This document shows, piece by piece, positions 6,666-11,623 of a DNA stretch of 11,623 nucleotides. The translations under genes were made by a program, and so were the position numbers. The stretch covers positions 1-11,623 of the forward strand of contig DASTUF010000089.1 of assembly GCA_035759745.1 (NCBI GenBank), read 5' to 3'. The notes under the pieces are model-generated. The model was not told where the DNA came from. It made no database searches and saw nothing but the letters and a program-made list of their open reading frames with translations. Every line of letters starts with the position of its first letter. Within the stretch, counting starts at the first letter, position 1. Origin of the DNA: CAMLHP01 sp035759745 (GTDB taxonomy: Bacteria; Gemmatimonadota; Gemmatimonadetes; Gemmatimonadales; GWC2-71-9).

Positions 6666-6761
6666 ATTGCGAGCCGCCAGCGGCGGCGAAGCAATCTGGC
6701 TGCCTATCGACGAACCGAATGGCTCCGTAAGGTTTTTACCAGGAAGACGCGAAGGACGCGA
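6666..6761 (+). repeat. Composite intergenic repeat, copy B (inner stem swapped)
   Basis: A second copy of the element, 287 bases after copy A and in the same orientation. The outer stem (ATTGC 6666-6670, GCAAT 6691-6695) is unchanged. The inner stem is GCCGCC-AGC-GGCGGC (6673-6687), the exact arm swap of copy A, so the two copies differ in sequence but keep the same fold. The tail ends about 60 bases before the start of the 6822 lipoprotein gene. Confidence 0.8.
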
Positions 6762-6821
6762 AGGGCTCGAGTCATGGCAGCGAACTGTTACACGAACCGA
6801 CACTTTCTCCCAGGAGCTCGC

Positions 6822-7331
6822 ATGTCCCGTCTTGGCACGCCGTGGCCAGTTGCGGCACTCGCGCTTGTTCTCGCCTGCTCGGCTGACGCTCCGCCCGCCG
6901 CGGATGCTGTGGCTGCGGCAGCTGCGGTGCACGCTGCCGACAGTGCCTGGGCGGCGGCAGCGAGTGGTGGTGACCTGGAGGCGAGCGTCGCGGCGCTGGC
7001 GCCCGACGGGATCATGTTCCCGCCCGGTGGGCCGCCCGTGATCGGCAGGGCTGCGGTGCGCGAGCACATGCAGGCGGCCATGGCCATTCCGGGATTCAGT
7101 GTCACCTGGACCAGCGACACGGTCATCGTCGCTGCCAGCGGAGATCTGGCGTACGCGCTGGGCCGCAGCCAGTACACATTCCCGGACTCGCTGGGTGGCA
7201 TCGACACGACGCATGCGAAGGCAGTGTCCATCTGGCGCCGTGAGGCCGACGGAACGTGGCGCGCAGTGATCGATATCTGGAACGACGCGCCGCCGCTCCC
7301 GCCCGTGCTTCCGATGGCTGCCGCCGACTAG
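6822..7331 (+). CDS. DUF4440/SnoaL-like (NTF2-fold) lipoprotein
   Basis: A 169-residue lipoprotein. The signal peptide ends in V-L-A-C (Cys19), which fits a lipobox, followed by an Ala/Pro-rich linker. From about residue 32 the NTF2-like fold is recognisable: an N-terminal helix with DSAWAAAASGGDLEASVA (about 38-55), LAPDGIMFPPGGPPVIGRAAVREHM (outline of the usual D-x-hhhxP-xG-xxGxxxI motif), the strand pattern DLAYALGRSQY, and a late W-R-x-x-x-D-x-W-N segment. DUF4440 proteins act as ketosteroid-isomerase-fold binding or catalytic domains with many substrates; the role here is unknown. The start at 6822 is chosen because AGGAG (6812-6816) lies 5 bases upstream and gives a proper signal peptide; an in-frame ATG at 6774 would put a polar segment first and lies in the repeat-rich gap. 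Confidence 0.88.
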   Translation: MSRLGTPWPVAALALVLACSADAPPAADAVAAAAAVHAADSAWAAAASGGDLEASVAALAPDGIMFPPGGPPVIGRAAVREHMQAAMAIPGFSVTWTSDTVIVAASGDLAYALGRSQYTFPDSLGGIDTTHAKAVSIWRREADGTWRAVIDIWNDAPPLPPVLPMAAAD

Positions 7332-7340
7332 GCGGCGTGA

Positions 7341-7613
7341 GTGCGCTGGCGCCGACTGGACATTCCGGGCAGCGATGCGTGCGAGCTCAGGCCGCTGGCA
7401 GATGGCTGGTGTGTCGACGGCGCCGCGACGGCGTGGCTCGATGACAGCAGCTGGACCTTCGCCCGCCACCCGCAGCGGTACGAACGGCGCGATGCGCGCT
7501 CCTATTGGTACCAGTCACCAACCACCGGATACGAGGGCATGCTGGTGGTGAACGCCGAGGGATTCGTGCAGGTGAATCCGGGGCTGTGGACCGCGATCGA
7601 TGACGAGGTCTGA
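7341..7613 (+). CDS. Short glycolipid-binding-like protein, apparently internally deleted
   Basis: A 90-residue protein that starts with GTG at 7341, directly after an in-frame TGA, so no earlier start exists. The first part (WRRLDIPGSDACEL...DGW, 3-23) resembles the N-terminus of the putative glycolipid-binding family (DUF1089, PF06475, usually near 180 residues). The rest (AWLDDSSWTF, then QRYERRDARSYWYQS and NAEGFVQVNPGLW, 31-84) resembles its C-terminus, including the closing G-x-V-x-x-N/Y-PGLW motif. The middle 80-100 residues of the family are therefore apparently missing. The comparison is from memory, not from an alignment. It may be a real mini-version, a decaying gene or a deletion allele. 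It follows the DUF4440 gene by 9 bases and overlaps the next gene by 14 bases. Confidence 0.65.
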   Translation: MRWRRLDIPGSDACELRPLADGWCVDGAATAWLDDSSWTFARHPQRYERRDARSYWYQSPTTGYEGMLVVNAEGFVQVNPGLWTAIDDEV

Positions 7614-8142
7614 CTTCTCCCAACTGCTGCGGCACCTCGCGGCGATCCTGCTGCTGCCCTTCCTGGTCACAATCATCATGCCGATGTACCTGCTGGGGTC
7701 GCCGCACGACACCCGGTGGGCCAGTGGTGGTGCAGCGGAGCTGCCGGCCCGAGCAGGTGGCGCGCTGCTGCTTGGCATAGGGGCCTATCTGTTCGCCTGG
7801 TGCGTGCTGCTGTTCGCTCGGGTGGGCCGGGGCACGCTGGCGCCGTGGGACCCGACCCGCGCGCTGGTCGCGGTCGGCCCCTATCGGTGGGTGCGCAATC
7901 CGATGATCACGGGCGTCGCGTTGATACTCGTGGGCGAAGCATTGATCTGGGGATCATGGCACCTGGCGGCATGGGCCGCGGTGTTCATCGTCATCAATCA
8001 CGTGTACTTCATTCTGGTGGAAGAGCCGGGATTGCGACGTCGCTTCGGCCAGAGTTATGACGACTACGCCGCTGGGGTGCCGAGATGGTTGCCCCGACCG
8101 TGGCGTGGAAGCGACGGGAGGCCGAATGCCCGGCAGAAGTAG
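7600..8142 (+). CDS. Isoprenylcysteine carboxyl methyltransferase-like membrane protein
   Basis: A 180-residue integral membrane protein of the ICMT / phospholipid-methyltransferase (PEMT-like) superfamily, which transfers methyl groups from S-adenosylmethionine to membrane-embedded or thiol substrates. Hydrophobic segments lie at about 11-32, 52-74, 103-117 and 121-140. The family signatures are present: GRGTLAPWDPTRALVAVGPY then RWVRNPM (77-102), and the C-terminal EEPGLRRRFG...YDDYAAGVPRWLPR (141-166), whose E-x-x-L-x-x-x-FG-x-x-YxxY-xxxVPRWLP pattern is diagnostic. Bacterial substrates are mostly unknown. The ATG at 7600 lies inside the end of the upstream gene (14-base overlap) and the end overlaps the next gene by 17 bases, so all three are likely one transcript. 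Confidence 0.9.
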   Translation: MTRSDFSQLLRHLAAILLLPFLVTIIMPMYLLGSPHDTRWASGGAAELPARAGGALLLGIGAYLFAWCVLLFARVGRGTLAPWDPTRALVAVGPYRWVRNPMITGVALILVGEALIWGSWHLAAWAAVFIVINHVYFILVEEPGLRRRFGQSYDDYAAGVPRWLPRPWRGSDGRPNARQK

Positions 8143-8974
8143 CGCATGCGCACTGGTCGCATTCATCGCCGTTGCCGCATGCGGCCAGCGCGACGCACCG
8201 CAGGCCGATCCTGCAGCGGAGGAGCCTTTCGCTCCGGTGGTGGAGCCGGTGCTGGTGCAGGTGGATGCCGGGTCGGTCGCGGCGCCGGACACCGTTGCGC
8301 CGGGCTGGCGGCTGGTGCGGGTGGAGGAGGATGGAGCGGGCCACATTCCGGTGATTTTCCTGATGCAGGACAGCGCGTCGACTTTCGACGCATCCGCGTT
8401 TCTCCGGGAGCTCGATGAAGGAGTGGATACTCCGGGGCACGCGCTGGCGCTGGGTGGGCCCGAAGTGGGCGACTCCGGCGAGGTGTTCATCCGCTTCACG
8501 CCGGGCCGTTACCTGCTGGCTTGCGTCATTCGTGGCGAAGATGGTCATCGTCACGCCGTGGCCGGCGAAGCCAGAATGTTCGTGGTGCCGGACGTCCCGC
8601 CCGCTGCCGGCGCCGACGCGCCGCCCGGGGCCTCCTACCTCGTGCGGATGATTGACTTCGCCTACATGGGGCCGGAGGATTGGGAGGCCGGGCAGCAGGT
8701 GCTGCGAGTGGACAATGCGGGACAGCAGGACCATCAGGTGCGGATCGCCCGGCTCAAGGCGGGCTCGACGATGCGCGACTGGCTGCATGCCGAGGAGCCG
8801 AACGACCACGCCACCAACATTGCCGGCGTGGCGCGGATGGGTTCGGGAGTAGTGGCGTACCTGCCGGTTGACCTGCCTCCCGGCGAGTACGTGATATACT
8901 GCCTGGTGCCCGACAAGGACTCAGGCAAGCCGCATGTGATGCTGGGAATGCTCCGGGCCATTCATGTGAAGTAG
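8126..8974 (+). CDS. Lipoprotein with two cupredoxin-like repeats
   Basis: A 282-residue lipoprotein. The signal peptide ends in V-A-A-C (Cys19). Two similar beta-rich halves follow, about 40-155 and 171-282. In the first, His73, Cys133, His143 and Met151 can be placed like type 1 copper ligands; in the second His203, Cys259, His270 and Met275 occupy the same order, with the C-terminal strand GEYVIYCLVPDKDSGKPH then VMLGM. The H-to-C distance is 60 and 56 residues in the two halves. The C-to-H spacing (9-10 residues) is longer than in plastocyanin or azurin, so copper binding is a hypothesis only. Start chosen at 8126 because GGGAGG (8116-8121) lies 4 bases upstream and the signal peptide begins there; the frame is open upstream to 8057 without a signal. 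It overlaps the methyltransferase by 17 bases and ends 7 bases before the next gene. Confidence 0.82.
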   Translation: MPGRSSACALVAFIAVAACGQRDAPQADPAAEEPFAPVVEPVLVQVDAGSVAAPDTVAPGWRLVRVEEDGAGHIPVIFLMQDSASTFDASAFLRELDEGVDTPGHALALGGPEVGDSGEVFIRFTPGRYLLACVIRGEDGHRHAVAGEARMFVVPDVPPAAGADAPPGASYLVRMIDFAYMGPEDWEAGQQVLRVDNAGQQDHQVRIARLKAGSTMRDWLHAEEPNDHATNIAGVARMGSGVVAYLPVDLPPGEYVIYCLVPDKDSGKPHVMLGMLRAIHVK

Positions 8975-8981
8975 GTGACGA

Positions 8982-9506
8982 ATGAATTTCGATCTTGCCG
9001 CCGGCCTCGCGGTACTGGAGCGCACGCCGGCCACATTGCGGGCGCTGCTGGCGGGTTTGCCTGACGACTGGACCACGGCGACGGAGGGCCCCGAGACGTG
9101 GAGCCCGTACGACGTGGTCGGGCACCTGATTCATGGCGAGCGCACCGACTGGATTGCCCGGGCGGAGATCATCCTGGCCCAGGGCGCCAACCGGCGCTTT
9201 ACGCCCTTTGACCGGTTCGCGCAGTTTCGCGAGAGCCAGGGCAAGACGCTGGTGCAGCTGCTGGATGAGTTCGGCCAGCTCCGGGCAGCCAACCTGGGCA
9301 CCGTCGCCGGATGGAAACTCACCGACGCTCAACTGGCGCTCGAGGGAGAGCATCCGGAGCTGGGGCCGGTGACGCTTCGCAACCTGCTGGCCACCTGGGT
9401 GGCACACGACCTCAACCACCTGGGGCAGATAGCGCGGGTGATGGCGAAGCAGTATAGCGATGCAGTGGGCCCGTGGCGGCAGTATCTCCCGATCATGGAT
9501 CGCTGA
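8982..9506 (+). CDS. DinB-like four-helix-bundle metalloprotein
   Basis: A 174-residue cytoplasmic protein of the DinB/YfiT-like superfamily. Four helices can be placed at about 6-27, 40-62, 82-105 and 130-155. The metal-binding histidines are in the expected places: GHLIHGE (47-53, His48) and HDLNH (142-146, His142 and His146), which usually hold Ni, Zn or Fe. The family includes thiol S-transferases that use bacillithiol or mycothiol and many uncharacterised members; no substrate is evident here. The ribosome binding site AGGTGA (8973-8978) overlaps the stop codon of the upstream lipoprotein, and the ATG is 3 bases after it, so translation is coupled. Confidence 0.9.
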   Translation: MNFDLAAGLAVLERTPATLRALLAGLPDDWTTATEGPETWSPYDVVGHLIHGERTDWIARAEIILAQGANRRFTPFDRFAQFRESQGKTLVQLLDEFGQLRAANLGTVAGWKLTDAQLALEGEHPELGPVTLRNLLATWVAHDLNHLGQIARVMAKQYSDAVGPWRQYLPIMDR

Positions 9507-9508
9507 GT

Positions 9509-9592
9509 CCGCAGATGACGTTGATGTATCCACAGATGACGCTGATGGTTCCACAGATGACGCTGATATTTCGAAGGATGAAGGTGATGACT
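9509..9592 (+). repeat. 21-bp tandem repeat, three copies plus a decayed fourth
   Basis: Units at 9509-9529, 9530-9550 and 9551-9571 share the pattern CCACAGATGACGCTGATGnnn (unit 1 differs at two bases); 9572-9592 is a weaker fourth unit that keeps the GATGA and TGATG parts. The array fills the gap between the DinB gene and the esterase gene, and its last unit contains the esterase ribosome binding site and start codon. CCACAGATGACG-type repeats are a common dispersed class in intergenic DNA of several phyla. Confidence 0.8.
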
Positions 9593-10435
9593 CGGCGCTC
9601 AGGATTGGCTATGGCCCGGCTGGCGTGGCTGGTCCTTGCTGTTTTGCCGGCATCGGCCGCCGCTCAGAGTTCCGCCCGTTCGGGGTCCGATGCCGCACCG
9701 CTGGTGATCGGCGAAACGTTTGTTATCGAGTCGCGTACGCTGGGTGAGTCCCGGACTATCAACGTCTATCTGCCGCCGCAGTACGTCGCGGATTCCTCGG
9801 TCCGGCTGCCGGTGCTGTACATGCCGGATGGCGGCATCGGAGAGGACTTCCTGCACGTGGCCGGGCTGGTGCAGGTATCGGTGGGCAACGGCACCATGCG
9901 GCCCTTCATCCTGGTGGGCATCAAGAACACGGCCCGCCGGCGGGACCTCACGGGCCCGACGACGGTGGAGGACGACCGGAAGATCGCGCCGGTGGTGGGT
10001 GGTTCGGCAGCGTTCCGGTCCTTCATCCGCACCGAGCTGATGCCGGCCATCCGGTCGCGCTACCGCACGACGGATGAAACGGCCATCGTGGGTGAGTCGC
10101 TCGCGGGGCTGTTCATCGTGGAGACGCTCCTCCTCGAGCCGGACCTGTTCGACACCTGGATCGCGTTCGACCCCAGCCTCTGGTGGAACGGCGGCGCGCT
10201 GGTATCGTACGCTCAGGATCGGATGGATGCCATCGCAGGCAAGCGGGTGTACCTCGCGGCGAGCCGGGACGATGTGGACAGCCTCACCCAGCGCCTGGCC
10301 GACTTGATGAGGGCGGGCGCACCGGCGAGCACGGAGTGGCACTACCGGTCGATGCCGGAGGAGCGCCACGCGACGATCTATCACCCGGCAGCGCTCAAGG
10401 CGTTCCGGTGGGCCTTTGAACCCGCGGAGGAGTGA
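9587..10435 (+). CDS. Secreted BesA-like/esterase D family alpha/beta-hydrolase
   Basis: A 282-residue exported hydrolase. The signal peptide covers residues 1-27, with cleavage probable after ASAAAQ. The alpha/beta-hydrolase fold of the esterase D / ferri-bacillibactin esterase (BesA-like) family is recognisable: NVYLPPQY (59-66), LPVLYMPDGG (74-83), an oxyanion-side segment GIKNTARRRDLT (111-122), the nucleophile elbow GESLAG with Ser171, FDPSLWWNGG (194-203) and a His near the end (His261, in EERHATIYHPA). The acidic triad residue cannot be fixed by eye; Asp229 is a candidate. Members hydrolyse ester bonds of siderophores, acyl groups or short esters; substrate unknown. Start at 9587 chosen because GAAGG (9573-9577) lies 9 bases upstream and the signal peptide begins cleanly there; earlier in-frame ATGs at 9473 and 9578 lie in the repeat. 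Confidence 0.88.
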   Translation: MTRRSGLAMARLAWLVLAVLPASAAAQSSARSGSDAAPLVIGETFVIESRTLGESRTINVYLPPQYVADSSVRLPVLYMPDGGIGEDFLHVAGLVQVSVGNGTMRPFILVGIKNTARRRDLTGPTTVEDDRKIAPVVGGSAAFRSFIRTELMPAIRSRYRTTDETAIVGESLAGLFIVETLLLEPDLFDTWIAFDPSLWWNGGALVSYAQDRMDAIAGKRVYLAASRDDVDSLTQRLADLMRAGAPASTEWHYRSMPEERHATIYHPAALKAFRWAFEPAEE

Positions 10436-10571
10436 TGGCACCAACCTGGAGCGACGGAGCGGCACGGCTGGCGGTCTGCCAGCGCGGGGAGGGAACATCC
10501 GGGAGCGCCACACCTTGAGCGGATTACGCCATACAGCGCTCACGTCGCTCGACGATCGTGGCAGAGGTTCG
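10436..10571. promoter_or_regulatory. Intergenic region before the TonB_C gene
   Basis: The 136 bases have no credible gene. A small perfect stem, GCTGGC (10467-10472) with GCCAGC (10478-10483) and a 5-base loop, is present without a T tract, so it is not a clear terminator. AGAGG at 10563-10567 is the likely ribosome binding site for the next gene. No promoter boxes are convincing. Confidence 0.4.
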
Positions 10572-11582
10572 ATGCGCAGCCTGGCATTCTTCCTTCTCCT
10601 TGGGGGACTGGTGGCGCCGTCTCGCGCCATGGCGGTTCAGGCGCCGGAGTTTCAGGAAGTCCGGGCGAACATGTGCGATGCGTATGCGGGACGGATTGAC
10701 CCCGGCCTCGAGCGTGCTCGCCTGTACCGAGAGTTGCCCAATCCTGATTCGCTGCTCGTCGTCCGCTCCGAGTCGCGCATGGCTCGTGGCCAGTATGGGA
10801 TGCAGTACGTCACTGGGCACGCCATCGTGAGCGCAGATGCGAATCGGCGCGGTGTTCAGGCTTCGCTGTTGCTCTATCACCGTGGCGAGGCGAGGATGCC
10901 CGCGCCTTCGCGGTCGCTTCGGTTCCGGCTCGATGACTCCGTCGAGGTCGTGCCCGCACGTGCCACATACCGGGCGCATCAGCACGGTAGCGAGGCCGAC
11001 AGCGCAGTCACGCTGCAGATTGTAGCGCCGCTGACACCGGCGCAATTCATGACCATCGCTCAGGCCAGGCAGGTCGAGGGTTGGCTGGGCGGCGAGTCAT
11101 TTCGGCTCACTGCCCAGGAGCGCCTGGGGCTGCAGGCTGTGCATGCAGCGATCATGTGCGGCGTCGAGCCGGCCGAGTCCGCTGCACCTACCGGTGACGA
11201 CGTGGCTCTCCGTCAACTGCCACCCGTGACACTACGACATGCGCTGGACTGTATCGATGGCGCCGGGAGGCCCGCGCTGGTGGCGACGGACCACCACGGT
11301 GCGGTCCCTGTGTCGGAGCTGGACGAGCCGCCGCGCCTGCTGTCGGCCGGTGTAAAGAGCGTGCCGAGGGGGCTGGAAGGGCAACCAGGGAGGGTGGAGC
11401 TGCAGTTCGTCGTCGATACCACCGGCCTCGTTGAGCCATGTACCCTGACTGCTGAGGAATCCAGCGACACCCGCCTCCTTCCAGCGGCCGCCGCCATGAT
11501 TCGGGGCAGCAGGTTCACACCCGGCAAGGAGGGCGGACGGAAGGTGCGGGCGCTGGTGAAGCAGGGCATCACGTTCCGCTAG
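10572..11582 (+). CDS. Secreted protein with C-terminal TonB_C-like domain
   Basis: A 336-residue exported protein. The signal peptide is at residues 1-22 or so (cleavage near AMAVQA). A middle region (25-200) has mixed alpha and beta content with Cys35 and Cys196 and no family I can name. Residues 265-336 match the TonB C-terminal domain pattern: GRVELQFVVDTTGLVEPCTL (274-293 in outline), a SSD...LLPAAAAMIRGSRFTP stretch (297-316), then GGRKVRALVKQGITF. True TonB spans the inner membrane and has a Pro-rich linker; here neither an N-terminal anchor nor such a linker is present, so the domain may bind peptidoglycan, a receptor or another partner instead of energising transport. Start at 10572 chosen because the signal peptide begins there and AGAGG is 4 bases upstream; the frame is open to 10416, inside the esterase gene. 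Confidence 0.85.
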   Translation: MRSLAFFLLLGGLVAPSRAMAVQAPEFQEVRANMCDAYAGRIDPGLERARLYRELPNPDSLLVVRSESRMARGQYGMQYVTGHAIVSADANRRGVQASLLLYHRGEARMPAPSRSLRFRLDDSVEVVPARATYRAHQHGSEADSAVTLQIVAPLTPAQFMTIAQARQVEGWLGGESFRLTAQERLGLQAVHAAIMCGVEPAESAAPTGDDVALRQLPPVTLRHALDCIDGAGRPALVATDHHGAVPVSELDEPPRLLSAGVKSVPRGLEGQPGRVELQFVVDTTGLVEPCTLTAEESSDTRLLPAAAAMIRGSRFTPGKEGGRKVRALVKQGITFR

Positions 11583-11590
11583 TGTCCCGG

Positions 11591-11620
11591 TGCCGCCAGT
11601 GGGCGGCATTTCGGCCGCCC
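11591..11620 (+). terminator. Terminator-like hairpin(s) after the TonB_C gene
   Basis: Two overlapping hairpins: TGCCGCC (11591-11597) with GGCGGCA (11602-11608), followed by TTT; and GGGCGGC (11601-11607) with GCCGCCC (11614-11620), loop ATTTCG. They cannot form together. The window ends 3 bases later, so any T tract after the second stem is unseen. Either is likely to end the transcript, 8 to 18 bases after the stop codon. Confidence 0.55.
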
Positions 11621-11623
11621 CTG

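Larger units (their letters stand above)
6337..6821. other. 485-base non-coding gap filled with dispersed repeats
   Basis: No credible gene lies here: the open frames lack a ribosome binding site, have atypical composition, and are broken by repeats. The gap contains a 22-bp direct repeat, two copies of a hairpin-bearing composite element (6379-6474 and 6666-6761), and a stretch at 6519-6560 that resembles the widespread ACCACAGAGnCACGGAG type of intergenic repeat. A GTCACGCTGAGGCAGCGAAG-like stretch at 6483-6502 resembles another dispersed family. The promoter for the 6822 gene must lie in the gap or inside a repeat, but I cannot identify it. Confidence 0.7.

Noticed and set aside
6380..6730. 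Plus-strand open frame across the repeat-filled gap
   Set aside because: It runs through both repeat copies, lacks a ribosome binding site and has no domain.
8057..8125. Earlier start for the cupredoxin-like lipoprotein
   Set aside because: It would place 23 polar residues before the signal peptide; 8126 has a GGGAGG ribosome binding site and a clean lipoprotein signal.
9473..9586. Earlier start for the esterase
   Set aside because: It would translate the 21-bp repeat and overlap the DinB gene; the signal peptide begins at 9587.
10416..10571. Earlier start for the TonB_C protein
   Set aside because: It begins inside the esterase gene and puts 52 polar residues before a signal peptide that starts at 10572.

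Overview
The window is GC-rich, densely coded bacterial chromosome. Its content suggests a Gram-negative from a soil or environmental lineage, most likely Gemmatimonadota, though I cannot prove this without a search. The clues are several lipoproteins and Sec-exported proteins, a secreted protein with a TonB C-terminal-type domain, a five-domain bacterial Ig-like protein fused to a TolB-type propeller, a lipoprotein amidohydrolase, and short dispersed repeats in the gaps. I see no rRNA, tRNA, CRISPR array, transposase, phage or plasmid gene.

Layout. Left block, minus strand (67-2230): a lysine-rich histone-H1-like protein, a terminator-like hairpin, a lipoprotein amidohydrolase, and a small membrane protein 3 bases after it. 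A divergent control region (2231-2381) carries a perfect 10-bp inverted repeat. Middle block, plus strand (2382-6336): the Ig-like/propeller protein, an MDR-type zinc-lobe oxidoreductase and a TM-helix (MscS-related) membrane protein. Both junctions overlap (1 base and 4 bases), so this is very probably one operon. A 485-base non-coding gap (6337-6821) is a mosaic of dispersed repeats, including two copies of a hairpin-bearing element.

Right block, plus strand (6822-11582): a DUF4440/SnoaL-like lipoprotein, a shortened glycolipid-binding-like protein, an isoprenylcysteine methyltransferase-like membrane protein, a tandem cupredoxin-like lipoprotein, a DinB-like protein, a secreted BesA-like esterase behind a 21-bp tandem repeat, and a secreted TonB_C-domain protein. 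The first five are spaced by 9 bases or fewer, or overlap, and look co-transcribed. The esterase and the TonB_C gene follow gaps of 80 and 136 bases.

Most products are predicted to work in the envelope or periplasm (seven of twelve genes have a signal peptide, lipobox or multiple membrane segments of clear quality), but no single pathway joins them. The most unusual items are the repeat pair whose inner hairpin arms are swapped between copies, the duplicated cupredoxin-like lipoprotein with a His-Cys-His-Met set in each half, and the apparent in-frame internal deletion in the glycolipid-binding-like gene. I did not find a recognisable defence, mobile or biosynthetic system.
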